This document shows, one piece after another, positions 4,832 through 12,532 of a stretch of DNA of 45,977 nt. The notes under the pieces were generated by a model that searched no databases, was not told the DNA's origin, and saw only the letters and a program-made list of their open reading frames with translations. The stretch comes from a virus. Location of the stretch: positions 1 through 45,977 of IMG/VR virus record IMGVR_UViG_3300032265_000714, one strand, 5' to 3'. The first letter of the stretch is position 1. Every line of letters starts with the position of its first letter. A program made the position numbers and the translations under genes.

Positions 4832-6357
4832 CACAGTGTATTATACTCACCGGTGGTGTGGAACTAACTCCCGGTGCTCCTTTACTACAACGATCATTGG
4901 GTCCATATAGAGTCTCCACAGCATTAGAAAATGCAGGGTACACAACTTTTGTATTAGATTTCCTAATACATCTTTCATTAGAAGAAATTAAAGCGGCTCT
5001 AGCATTACATTTAGGCCCGGATACATTATGGGTTGGATTTAGTAGTACATTCTTTTTCAAGCAGAACAAAGGCAGTGACTCAAGAGCCAATATGTATTAT
5101 ACAGAGTTAGCATTTATTCGTGCTATTATGGAATTCATAAGAGCTAATAGTAATGCTAAAATAGTTTATGGTGGCGCAAATACGCCATATGGACTAGCAG
5201 ATGATGAAATAGATTATTACATTATGGGCTATGCCGATATCGCTACAGTATCATTTACCAATTATATCAAACACAACGATATTTCCTATCTTGGGCCTTA
5301 CGAAATGGTCAAGACTGGTGAAGCAGAACGAATGTTGATAGATTCTGCTAAGTATCCTGAACCTGCAATGGACGACATATCGACACATTGGTGGAAGCCG
5401 CATTATAATGTATTACCAGGTGAAGGTCTTCCGGTAGAACTAGCTCGTGGTTGTATTTTTAGATGTAAATTTTGTAGCTACCAATTGTTGGGAAAGAAAA
5501 AAGGTACGTATCTTAGACCTAGTGAACAAGTTCGAGACGACCTTATACGGATGTGGGAAACTAACGGTACAGATAGTTATTACATTACAGACGATACCTT
5601 TAATGACGACAATGACAAAATAGAAGAACTACACCGTATCTTTACTAGTTTGCCATTTAAACCAAAATTTAGTTGTTACTTACGAATTGATCTTATTAAT
5701 AAGTATCCACATCAAGCAGATTTACTAGCCGAAATGGGACTAGTAGGCAACTACTTTGGTTTAGAAACTATGCAACCTAAAAGCGCAACGGCTATAGGTA
5801 AAGGCCTACATCCAAACAAAGTAAAAGATCGATTATACTGGCTTGGAGAAAAGTGGCACATGAAAGTAAACATGGCCGCTGGATTTATTCTAGGACTGCC
5901 GTACGATACTAAGGACTATTTTAAAGAGTTATACGAATGGGCGGGAAGAGATGATAATCCGCTAGGATATATTGATTTTTATCCTTTATTCTTGTATAAT
6001 AGAAAAGGACAAAACATAGAACGTTTGGCCGCATACAGTAGTGAATTTAGTTTGAATCCAGAAATTTATGGATATGAATTTCCTAATGATGAAAAGTATA
6101 AAGAATGGGTACTACCTGCAAACGATTTAACAGTTGAAAAGTGTACTCAAACAGCTAATTGGTTTAGGCATCAGATGAAGTTTAGAAATAAGTTTTCAGA
6201 GTTTCAAATGATCACTGCAATGAACGTTGGAATAACACGAGAAGATTTGCATACTATGACAATCAAAGAGTTAATGCGTAAGTATCCAATTGATAAGATG
6301 AATACTCTTAAATTACAAGAATACAAAAATATTATTGGCATAGGAGATATCAAGTAA
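4828..6357 (+). CDS. B12-binding-type radical SAM protein
   Basis: 509 residues. C209-x3-C213-x2-C216 (in RGCIFRCKFCS) is the radical SAM 4Fe-4S motif. The N-terminal ~190 residues have the look of a cobalamin-binding Rossmann domain (LLQRSLGPYRVSTALENAGY near the start, then VGFSSTFFF and a VYGG segment), as in B12-dependent radical SAM enzymes (methyltransferases, ring-contracting enzymes). The C-terminal part (~residues 400-509) is of unknown role. Coupled to the upstream oxygenase and followed two bases later by another oxygenase gene. The substrate is unknown; methylation or rearrangement at an unactivated carbon is typical of the class. Confidence 0.85.
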   Translation: MTQCIILTGGVELTPGAPLLQRSLGPYRVSTALENAGYTTFVLDFLIHLSLEEIKAALALHLGPDTLWVGFSSTFFFKQNKGSDSRANMYYTELAFIRAIMEFIRANSNAKIVYGGANTPYGLADDEIDYYIMGYADIATVSFTNYIKHNDISYLGPYEMVKTGEAERMLIDSAKYPEPAMDDISTHWWKPHYNVLPGEGLPVELARGCIFRCKFCSYQLLGKKKGTYLRPSEQVRDDLIRMWETNGTDSYYITDDTFNDDNDKIEELHRIFTSLPFKPKFSCYLRIDLINKYPHQADLLAEMGLVGNYFGLETMQPKSATAIGKGLHPNKVKDRLYWLGEKWHMKVNMAAGFILGLPYDTKDYFKELYEWAGRDDNPLGYIDFYPLFLYNRKGQNIERLAAYSSEFSLNPEIYGYEFPNDEKYKEWVLPANDLTVEKCTQTANWFRHQMKFRNKFSEFQMITAMNVGITREDLHTMTIKELMRKYPIDKMNTLKLQEYKNIIGIGDIK

Positions 6358-6359
6358 AT

Positions 6360-7043
6360 ATGACTATGAATAATGGAAGCGTAACTCATCTAAAGTGCGA
6401 AGGCGAAGAAACTATACATCAGTTGTGGTCAACACCTATTGGCGTGACTCGTCCGTTTACTCAAGACTTTATCGAACGATTAAAAGACGATGTGTACAAG
6501 TATGTTCTTCCTCGTGCTAATAAAAATAGTGTAGATGTTTGGAGTTTACCAGACCTTCCGGATACTATGCTAGAAGTACAAAAGAAAAAACTAGAGCTAG
6601 CAGAAAAGACGTTAACATTACAAGCCGAAATGCCGTTACCTCCTATGCGTATAGCTAAAGGATATTTTAGACATATACAGGCAAATGTTGAATATCGTAT
6701 TACTCCACACCAGCATGGTTCAACTCTAGGAGTTGGTGTGTTTTATATTAAACTGAATAATAGCAATCCTGGCAATATGATCTTTATGGATCCCCGCGGA
6801 GGAGTTAATTGGACTAATCAATTCAGCCCATTTAAAAGACTACGCTTAGAAGAAGGCATGATGGTTGTTAGTCCTGGCTACTTACTACACTTCATCGAGC
6901 CTACGGACTACATGAAGCCAATATATCAGGAAAGATTATTAATCGTTTCTAACATACACAGAATGTATGAAGATTGGGTTAAGGTATTGGAAGATGCCGA
7001 CAACGAAAAAATGATTAAGAGCATGGGCCAGCATGAGCTTTGA
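6360..7043 (+). CDS. Putative 2OG-Fe(II) oxygenase-like protein
   Basis: 227 residues. HQHGS (H117, H119) sits where the HxD motif normally lies, followed by a GVGVFYIKL strand, and H177 lies in YLLHFIEPT. This resembles the TIGR02466-type putative oxygenases seen in phages, in which the acidic ligand is atypical. Two bases separate it from the radical SAM stop codon, and its own end overlaps the next gene by 11 bases. Whether it binds iron with a His in place of Asp is unclear; some halogenating relatives also lack the Asp ligand. Confidence 0.65.
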   Translation: MTMNNGSVTHLKCEGEETIHQLWSTPIGVTRPFTQDFIERLKDDVYKYVLPRANKNSVDVWSLPDLPDTMLEVQKKKLELAEKTLTLQAEMPLPPMRIAKGYFRHIQANVEYRITPHQHGSTLGVGVFYIKLNNSNPGNMIFMDPRGGVNWTNQFSPFKRLRLEEGMMVVSPGYLLHFIEPTDYMKPIYQERLLIVSNIHRMYEDWVKVLEDADNEKMIKSMGQHEL

Positions 7044-7593
7044 AATTATTGACAACATTGTTGATCTTGATATACAAAATGAGATAGAATCTGCGTTACT
7101 AGGATCTGAAGCAAATTGGCGATTCAGTAGGAGCAGTGCATATAACCCAAAACTATATCCCGATGTGTCAGATGAACAGCGTCGACAGATTACACAATTC
7201 AATCACATAGTGTTCGATGGACAAATTCGTAATCCTAACTATGACTTATATACTCGTGTAGCACACGCAGTAGCAGATAAGAAGAATCAAAAAATACTAG
7301 CAATTACCAATATGCGAGCACACTTGCAGTTACCAATACACAATAAACCTATTGGTATTCCACATGTGGATAAACATGATCCTAATCCTTTTAGTGTAAT
7401 TGTTTACTATGTAAATGACACAGATGGCGATACTGTTTTGTACAACCAAGATAAAACAGAGTTAGTAAGAATATCACCAAAAAAAGGACGGTGCGTAGTA
7501 TTTGACGGAAATATATATCACAGAGCCGGCATGCCGACTATTGACATTAGATGTATAATCAACTATAATTTATATACAAAGGAAAGAACATGA
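7033..7593 (+). CDS. Fe(II)/2-oxoglutarate-dependent oxygenase-like protein
   Basis: 186 residues. H111-V-D113 in GIPHVDKHD, distal H163 in YHRAG and an Arg about ten residues later (IDIRCIINY) give the complete facial triad with co-substrate Arg. It lies third after the radical SAM gene in an operon where all neighbours overlap or nearly touch, so the three oxygenases and the radical SAM protein probably act in one pathway. A consensus promoter for the next gene sits inside its 3' end. Confidence 0.8.
   Translation: MSFEIIDNIVDLDIQNEIESALLGSEANWRFSRSSAYNPKLYPDVSDEQRRQITQFNHIVFDGQIRNPNYDLYTRVAHAVADKKNQKILAITNMRAHLQLPIHNKPIGIPHVDKHDPNPFSVIVYYVNDTDGDTVLYNQDKTELVRISPKKGRCVVFDGNIYHRAGMPTIDIRCIINYNLYTKERT
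7541..7569 (+). promoter_or_regulatory. Consensus sigma70 promoter inside the preceding gene
   Basis: TTGACA (7541-7546), 17 bases, TATAAT (7564-7569), lying in the last codons of the oxygenase gene. It would drive the 73-residue gene at 7590, tRNA-Asn and the genes beyond independently of the oxygenase operon. Confidence 0.82.
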
Positions 7594-7811
7594 AACCAGG
7601 TAAGACGTTTAATTTAAGTAAACAAACAAAAAGATTGATGTGTACTATTGTTGATCCAGTTGCTCGTAATCAATACAAGCGTATGATGATTGATGCTCAG
7701 TTGTGCAGTGAGATTGTTATTAAAGCACCACAACGCGATAAGAATGCGCCACGAGGTACTGCTAACTATCAAACAAATGATACCGGTACAGCTAGTACTA
7801 CTATAGAGTAA
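7590..7811 (+). CDS. 73-residue protein of unknown function
   Basis: The ATG overlaps the preceding stop (ATGA) and is preceded by AAAGGAAAG. The N-terminal half is basic (SKQTKR, YKRMM), and the C-terminal third is Thr/Asn/Gly-rich and probably disordered. No family recognised. It lies eight bases before tRNA-Asn and has its own promoter at 7541-7569, so it is probably expressed early. Confidence 0.75.
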   Translation: MKPGKTFNLSKQTKRLMCTIVDPVARNQYKRMMIDAQLCSEIVIKAPQRDKNAPRGTANYQTNDTGTASTTIE

Positions 7812-7818
7812 AGAATAT

Positions 7819-7894
7819 TCCCTGATAGCTCAGTCGGTAGAGCGACGGACTGTTAATCCGCAGGTCGGTGGTTCGAACCCACCTCGGGGAGCCA
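7819..7894 (+). tRNA. tRNA-Asn(GUU)
   Basis: Acceptor TCCCTGA/TCGGGGA, anticodon stem ACGGA/TCCGC with loop CTGTTAA (GUU), discriminator G, encoded CCA. The U1-A72 start matches bacterial tRNA-Asn. Queuosine-target anticodon. Confidence 0.96.
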
Positions 7895-7900
7895 AACATT

Positions 7901-7993
7901 ATGATAGCATTTATTAAAAATTTAATATATCGTTTTCGATTATGGAAAAGGTTGCGAGAAGTTCGTAAGAATGACCCGCATATTTACGAATGA
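7901..7993 (+). CDS. 30-residue small protein, possibly membrane-associated
   Basis: An ATG six bases after tRNA-Asn opens a 30-codon frame. It has a short hydrophobic start (IAFIKNLIY) followed by an Arg/Lys-rich amphipathic stretch and ends DPHIYE. Its TGA overlaps the ATG of the SGNH-like gene (ATGA at 7990), so it may couple that gene's translation. No strong ribosome-binding site is visible, which lowers confidence. Confidence 0.45.
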   Translation: MIAFIKNLIYRFRLWKRLREVRKNDPHIYE

Positions 7994-8742
7994 AAATATT
8001 ATTAGCAAATGGATGCAGTCATACCGCAGGTGTCGATATAGATCCCAATAAATTACATAAATGTCCAGAATTAACTTGGCCGCGATGGGTTGCTGATTAT
8101 CATAATTGGCAATATATCAATATTGCAATGGGCGGTGCAGGCAATGAACAAATTAGTCGAAGTACTATTGTAGCCATAGGCAATATGATAGAATTAGAAA
8201 AGAAAGACCCTAAAGATATTGTTGTTGCTATATGCTGGAGTGGATTTAATCGATATGAATATTGGCATGCTGAAGATCAAAAACATAAATCTTTTTCATT
8301 GAATATTACAAAAAGCCCATATACTCCGGAAGAAATTTATTTAAGGTATATAGAATCACGTTCTATGGTAGAACCAGAAGATTATGCCAATTATAAAAAT
8401 TTATACTATATACACACACTAGCTAAAGTATTAGAATCTTATGGGGTTGAATATTACTTTGCGAATTGTTTACAAACATTTATTGATCCTAGAAATTTTA
8501 AAGGGTCTACTAACTTGCGAAGCGAATATTATAATTTGCTAGAATTATACGGGTCAAGGATTGGAAAACATTTAGGGTTTTTTGATAAAAGTAAAACTTT
8601 TTTTGAATACTTAAAAGGAACCCCGAAAAGTCCGTATGGGCTGGGTATGCATTGGGGCGAAGAAGGGCAAAAGAAATACGCTGAGTTGTTTATTCAGCAT
8701 ATAGGGACACATGGGGGATTAGCTCATCTGGGAGAGCACTAG
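7990..8742 (+). CDS. SGNH/GDSL-hydrolase-like protein ending inside tRNA-Ala
   Basis: 250 residues. It starts with a beta strand and GCSHT (residues 8-12), then GGAGNEQ with the block II Gly/Asn, a block III-like CWSGFNRYEYW and a C-terminal GMHWGEEGQ that could carry the catalytic His. It is a paralogue of the gene at 2331-3104. Its frame does not end before the next tRNA: the last ten codons and the TAG stop lie in tRNA-Ala (8713-8742), on the same strand. Cleavage of the tRNA 5' end would leave a stop-less mRNA. Confidence 0.75.
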   Translation: MKILLANGCSHTAGVDIDPNKLHKCPELTWPRWVADYHNWQYINIAMGGAGNEQISRSTIVAIGNMIELEKKDPKDIVVAICWSGFNRYEYWHAEDQKHKSFSLNITKSPYTPEEIYLRYIESRSMVEPEDYANYKNLYYIHTLAKVLESYGVEYYFANCLQTFIDPRNFKGSTNLRSEYYNLLELYGSRIGKHLGFFDKSKTFFEYLKGTPKSPYGLGMHWGEEGQKKYAELFIQHIGTHGGLAHLGEH

Positions 8743-8788
8743 CTTTGCAAGCTAGGGGTGATCGGTTCGAGTCCGATATCCTCCACCA
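8713..8788 (+). tRNA. tRNA-Ala(UGC)
   Basis: Acceptor GGGGGAT/ATCCTCC, anticodon stem CTAGC/GCTAG with loop TTTGCAA (UGC), canonical arms, encoded CCA. Its first 30 bases are also coding sequence for the upstream SGNH-like gene. Confidence 0.95.
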
Positions 8789-8795
8789 ATTTATT

Positions 8796-9284
8796 ATGAA
8801 TCAAGAATTAATTGTAAAACACCTTCATCAATGGATGAAAGACTTTATTGAGCAACCTAATGAAAAATTGAATGGGTGGGCTCCGTGTCCGTATGCACGG
8901 CAGTCACGGATAAACAATAAGATTCAAATATTATTCAATGATCCTGCACACTTTGATCAAGCTATAGACCAATCCATTGATATGTTACAAGATAAGGAAG
9001 CTGTGATCGTTGTGTTTGATCATACATTAATAACACATGAAGATCTTACAATCTTTGTTCGTAGTAAAAATTTAGAATTGAATAAAGATAATGTTGTAAT
9101 ATTGAGAGATCACCCCGATGATCCTGAATATATTAATGATGTAAAAATGAACTTTGACTTGTGCGGATTACTTGTTATACAACAATTATCTGAATTAAAA
9201 AAAGCATCGGTATTTTTAGAATCAAAAGGATACTACAACTCCTGGAATACTGAAACATATCAAGCTATGACAGCCTGGAGATAA
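8796..9284 (+). CDS. Protein of unknown function next to an amidinotransferase
   Basis: 162 residues from the ATG at 8796, the first start after tRNA-Ala; the longer open frame runs through the tRNA and is not used. A conserved-looking GWAPCPYARQS segment near residues 28-38 contains a single Cys, followed by an alpha/beta-like region (AVIVVFDHTL, NVVILRDHP). It is followed one base later by the amidinotransferase-like gene, so they probably form a functional pair. I do not recognise the family with confidence; a DUF1415-like relationship is only a guess. Confidence 0.7.
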   Translation: MNQELIVKHLHQWMKDFIEQPNEKLNGWAPCPYARQSRINNKIQILFNDPAHFDQAIDQSIDMLQDKEAVIVVFDHTLITHEDLTIFVRSKNLELNKDNVVILRDHPDDPEYINDVKMNFDLCGLLVIQQLSELKKASVFLESKGYYNSWNTETYQAMTAWR

Positions 9285-9285
9285 T

Positions 9286-10413
9286 ATGACAAAGTATTCA
9301 GTATATCAACATTGGGATCCTTTAAAAGCATGTTTAGTAGGAAAGAGTTATAGTCCAGAGTTTTATTCATTCATTAAAAACTCTAAGGTACGTGCAGTTA
9401 TGGAACAAATTGCCTCTGAGACTGAAGAAGATTATCAAAAGTTAGTAGACTTGCTTGAGAAATTTGGTGTAAAGGTATTACGCCCGGTTCTTAGCGATAA
9501 TTACAAAGACTATCTAGTAGATGGTAAAATTTTGCCTCCGCCTATGTGTCCTAGAGATTGGACTATCATGTTAGGTGATAAATTTTACTTTAAAAGTCAA
9601 TTTGTTAACACCGGTGGTGAAGACGGATTTAGACTTGCTTATGTTCCAGTAACTGATCATAGTATATGGGGTCATGTTTTAAGTGATATCCGAGCACAAG
9701 GTAACGAAATTATAAATGATATTAAGGTAGTAAATCCTCCTAAAGATCCAGATTTATTAAGATGGTGGAATACTGCTACTACTACACGAATTGGAAAAGA
9801 CTTATACTTTGGAACTAATAAAGGGTGGTGGACCGAAGGCAGGGATATGCCAAATGAAAAAGAAATGGCATTAAATTTAAAGAAAGCACACTTGCAAGAA
9901 CAGTTTCCTAATTATCGTTGTCATGTAATAGACACATTAGGTCACGCAGACGGAACTTACAGTCCAGTAGTGCCTGGTTTAATTATTAGCGGATACAAAG
10001 TTTCGACCTACGCAGACACATACCCAGGATGGGAAGTACTGCATGTACCAAAAGCAAACTGGGATCACATGAAACCATTTCTAGATCTTAAAATTAAAAA
10101 CAGGGGCAAATGGTGGGTACCAGGACAAGAACTTAACGACGAGTTTACAGACTTTATAGAGTCTTGGCTTAATCATTGGGTCGGTTATGTAGAAGAAACT
10201 ACATTTGATGTTAACATGCTAATCATAGATAAAAAGAATGTGGCATGCTGTAGCTATAATAAAGAAGTGTTTGATAAGTTTGCAGAATACGGTATTACTC
10301 CCCATATTGTTAACTTTAGGCACAGATATTTTTGGGATGGTGGATTACATTGTATAACATCAGATATACATAGAGAAGGTATGTTAGAGGATTACTTCCC
10401 TGAAAGATCATAA
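9286..10413 (+). CDS. Amidinotransferase-like protein (pentein superfamily)
   Basis: 375 residues, close to the usual length of glycine or inosamine amidinotransferases. The N-terminal strand carries DPLKACLVG, typical of the superfamily. H220 and D222 lie in LGHADGTYSP, and C356 lies in GGLHCITSDIHREG, the position of the nucleophilic Cys. The reaction would be transfer of an amidino group from arginine to an amine, or arginine hydrolysis. Preceded by an unknown partner gene at one-base spacing and followed by a sigma70-type promoter. The acceptor is unknown. Confidence 0.85.
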   Translation: MTKYSVYQHWDPLKACLVGKSYSPEFYSFIKNSKVRAVMEQIASETEEDYQKLVDLLEKFGVKVLRPVLSDNYKDYLVDGKILPPPMCPRDWTIMLGDKFYFKSQFVNTGGEDGFRLAYVPVTDHSIWGHVLSDIRAQGNEIINDIKVVNPPKDPDLLRWWNTATTTRIGKDLYFGTNKGWWTEGRDMPNEKEMALNLKKAHLQEQFPNYRCHVIDTLGHADGTYSPVVPGLIISGYKVSTYADTYPGWEVLHVPKANWDHMKPFLDLKIKNRGKWWVPGQELNDEFTDFIESWLNHWVGYVEETTFDVNMLIIDKKNVACCSYNKEVFDKFAEYGITPHIVNFRHRYFWDGGLHCITSDIHREGMLEDYFPERS

Positions 10414-10420
10414 TTGCTGG

Positions 10421-10449
10421 TTGACAGATAATAATTTTATAAGTAAAAT
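10421..10449 (+). promoter_or_regulatory. Sigma70-type promoter
   Basis: TTGACA (10421-10426), 17 bases, TAAAAT (10444-10449). It begins eight bases after the amidinotransferase stop and serves the small gene at 10468 and tRNA-Thr. Confidence 0.82.
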
Positions 10450-10467
10450 ATACGATAGGAGAGTAGG

Positions 10468-10686
10468 ATGGCAACGAAAGGAAGCAATCAGAAGAATCAA
10501 GTAAACGACCCAATGAAAACAAAAACAGGTAAAACACGTTTAGGACCATTGAGTCTTGCACAATTAGAAGATATGTTAGAAAAGTCTAGTCGTCCAAAAG
10601 AAAAAGGTAAAATTGTTAATCGTATAACACAATTAAAGAAAACCTTGAATGTAGGTAAATTTAAAGTAATAGAAACGTTCAAGTAA
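10468..10686 (+). CDS. 72-residue basic protein of unknown function
   Basis: An AGGAGAG ribosome-binding site precedes the ATG. The product is highly basic with a Gly/Asn/Gln-rich N-terminus, then a predicted helix (LSLAQLEDMLEKSS) and a basic segment (PKEKGKIVNRITQLKK). It could be a nucleic-acid-binding phage protein. No family recognised. It has its own sigma70-type promoter and lies six bases before tRNA-Thr. Confidence 0.78.
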   Translation: MATKGSNQKNQVNDPMKTKTGKTRLGPLSLAQLEDMLEKSSRPKEKGKIVNRITQLKKTLNVGKFKVIETFK

Positions 10687-10692
10687 AAATTT

Positions 10693-10768
10693 GCCCCTTT
10701 AGCTCATCTGGTAGAGCAACTGATTTGTAATCAGTAGGTGGTCTGTTCGAGTCGGACAAGGGGCACCA
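10693..10768 (+). tRNA. tRNA-Thr(UGU)
   Basis: Acceptor GCCCCTT/AAGGGGC, anticodon stem ACTGA/TCAGT with loop TTTGTAA (UGU), canonical arms, encoded CCA. Confidence 0.96.
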
Positions 10769-10774
10769 AATAAT

Positions 10775-11236
10775 ATGTTACAAGTATATCCAAATTTTTT
10801 TACTAAAGAAGAAGTTTCGAGACTTGTAGCGGTTTTTGACAAAGACGCTGTACAAGCAGTTCCAATAGACTACAGCAAAGATGTTGTAGCTTGTCCTAAT
10901 AGGCAATTTCCGTTTGGCAAGCGACTAGCACAGTTTGGACGACAACTTTATAACGAGTTGTTATTTTATCCTACTGGTGCTTATAGCTATCCTCACATCG
11001 ATATAGGACCACAAGATCATAGTACTCCATGGGCACGTACTGCGCTAATTAATTGTACAGACGAATATGAAGGTGGAGAATTATATTTTCCTAATTTAAA
11101 ATTAGAGATGAAACTACCAGTCGGAACTATATTAGTATTTCCAGCTGGCAATTACGAAATGTATATGCATGGAGTAAGAGAAATAAAAAGTGGAAGTCGA
11201 ATGACTGCGGTTGTTCGATTTGGCACAGAAGTATAA
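10775..11236 (+). CDS. Prolyl-4-hydroxylase-like 2OG-Fe(II) oxygenase
   Basis: 153 residues. H74-I-D76 in YPHIDIG, distal H132 in YMHGVREI and R142 in GSRMTAVVRF complete the facial triad and 2-oxoglutarate Arg. GGELYFP between them is typical of the P4H family core. A single compact catalytic domain. It sits between tRNA-Thr and tRNA-Gly, and its stop codon is immediately followed by the first base of tRNA-Gly. Confidence 0.85.
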   Translation: MLQVYPNFFTKEEVSRLVAVFDKDAVQAVPIDYSKDVVACPNRQFPFGKRLAQFGRQLYNELLFYPTGAYSYPHIDIGPQDHSTPWARTALINCTDEYEGGELYFPNLKLEMKLPVGTILVFPAGNYEMYMHGVREIKSGSRMTAVVRFGTEV

Positions 11237-11310
11237 GCGGGGTTAGTTTAATGGTAAAACAGCAGATTTCCAATCTTCGGTCGAGAGTTCGATTCTCTCA
11301 CTCCGCTCCA
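11237..11310 (+). tRNA. tRNA-Gly(UCC)
   Basis: Acceptor GCGGGGT/ACTCCGC, anticodon loop TTTCCAA (UCC), T stem GAGAG/CTCTC, discriminator T, encoded CCA. The anticodon stem GCAGA/TCTTC has one mismatch. It begins on the base after the upstream stop codon. Confidence 0.93.
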
Positions 11311-11314
11311 TAAT

Positions 11315-12139
11315 ATGATATCATTCAATACAATTAAAGCATTGTTTGATACAAGTTGTTGGGACGTAGGCGTAATAAGTGCAGAGCAATTAAAGCAAGT
11401 ATCTAATTACCCTATAAAAAATAAATTCCATGTTCATGGAATGGATTACACAAACACATATAGATTTCCAGAACTAGTTAACACTATTGTTCTTGTTAGG
11501 AAAGGACATACATGGGACTATGGTCACTATGATGAGTCCATCGACATTATGAAAGCAAGTGGTATACCAAATTGGTTTCCACTTTACACAAACTATAAAG
11601 AAGCTGTAATGTTTGCAGGTCTAGGAGTAAAAGCAAGAAACTCATTGATATACAGTTATGAGTTTGGCTTTGACTTCCACGCAGTATGCTATGGTTTTTG
11701 GGAAGAGATAACTGACATACCTACTAACACAAGGATCAATCACAAACTGTGGAGTAGATGCACAAACTGTTATGATTGTGTCGATGCATGCCCAGCCAAA
11801 GCTATACATGCTCGTCAAGAACCATTTTGGTTAGATGGTGCGGCTTGTGAAGATTTTATTTTGTTTTCGGATCATCCAACAGTTCCATCAGTTAAAAAGT
11901 TTTGGCATGAAAAGGTTCATCCAGAGTTTCCTATAGAAGTTGTTACGCAAGTAAAGACGGCAGAAGATGCAGACAGACTACTTGGAGGGATGAAGGTTGA
12001 TGCAAACGGATATACATACGACGGCAATCAAACCAAAAAAGATGGCGAGCCTGTGTATGTCTATCATTGTAGAGAATGTACATCACAACCTAGATGTAGT
12101 AAGTGGGGCGGAAAGTATCCCTACAATGGTTCAGATTAA
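11315..12139 (+). CDS. QueG-like 4Fe-4S protein (epoxyqueuosine reductase family)
   Basis: 274 residues. C149-x2-C152-x2-C155-x3-C159-P (in RCTNCYDCVDACP) is a bacterial-ferredoxin 4Fe-4S site; the preceding GLGVKARNSLIYS and FGFDFH stretches and the following AKAI resemble QueG. A second Cys group near the C-terminus (YHCRECTSQPRCSKW) could complete another cluster. QueG performs the last step of queuosine synthesis on tRNA with GUN anticodons, four of which (Tyr, His, Asn, Asp) this phage encodes. The protein is shorter than typical QueG, so a related reductase or a DNA-base-modification role is possible. Confidence 0.7.
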   Translation: MISFNTIKALFDTSCWDVGVISAEQLKQVSNYPIKNKFHVHGMDYTNTYRFPELVNTIVLVRKGHTWDYGHYDESIDIMKASGIPNWFPLYTNYKEAVMFAGLGVKARNSLIYSYEFGFDFHAVCYGFWEEITDIPTNTRINHKLWSRCTNCYDCVDACPAKAIHARQEPFWLDGAACEDFILFSDHPTVPSVKKFWHEKVHPEFPIEVVTQVKTAEDADRLLGGMKVDANGYTYDGNQTKKDGEPVYVYHCRECTSQPRCSKWGGKYPYNGSD

Positions 12140-12174
12140 CAATAACTTATATAAACGCAGAGTAAATAAATTCA

Positions 12175-12251
12175 CGGAGTGTAGCGCAGTCTGGTAGCGC
12201 ACCTGGTTTGGGACCAGGGGGTCCAAGGTTCGAATCCTTGTACTCCGACCA
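12175..12251 (+). tRNA. tRNA-Pro(UGG)
   Basis: Acceptor CGGAGTG/TACTCCG with the C1-G72 pair usual in tRNA-Pro, anticodon stem CCTGG/CCAGG with loop TTTGGGA (UGG), encoded CCA. Confidence 0.96.
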
Positions 12252-12271
12252 ATTTTAAAAGAGAGAAAGAA

Positions 12272-12532
12272 ATGAGAGCAAGTCATATTTTAGTAAGTAC
12301 AAAAGAACAAGCTGAAGCAATCCTAGCAGAAGCAAGTCCATTAAACTTTGGACAACTAGCAATGCAACATAGTTCGTGCCCAAGTAAAGCACGTGGCGGC
12401 GACCTTGGCGACTTTGGGCCAGGACAAATGGTCAAGCCATTTGAAGATGCTACTGTAGCAACACCAGTTGGTGCTATTAGCCAGCCAGTACAAACACAAT
12501 TTGGATTTCATTTAATTCACCGTACAGGATGA
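12272..12532 (+). CDS. Parvulin-type peptidyl-prolyl cis-trans isomerase
   Basis: 86 residues, the size of a free-standing parvulin domain. ASHILVST at residues 3-10, GGDLGDFGPGQMVKPFE in the middle and QFGFHLIH at the end are hallmark segments. It catalyses proline cis-trans isomerisation, probably in the cytoplasm as there is no signal peptide. GAGAGAAAG precedes the ATG. Its TGA overlaps the start of the next gene, an oxygenase, suggesting joint translation. A phage parvulin may aid folding of virion proteins. Confidence 0.9.
   Translation: MRASHILVSTKEQAEAILAEASPLNFGQLAMQHSSCPSKARGGDLGDFGPGQMVKPFEDATVATPVGAISQPVQTQFGFHLIHRTG

Noticed and set aside
7036-7070. TTGACA-like promoter inside the 7033 gene
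   Set aside because: The spacer and -10 (TATACA at about 16 bases) are weaker and no gene start follows; probably coding coincidence.
3858-7993. RiPP precursor peptide for the radical SAM genes
   Set aside because: The small ORFs at 3858 and 7901 lack leader/core features, Cys- or Ser-rich cores and proximity to the main radical SAM operons; no other candidate was found.
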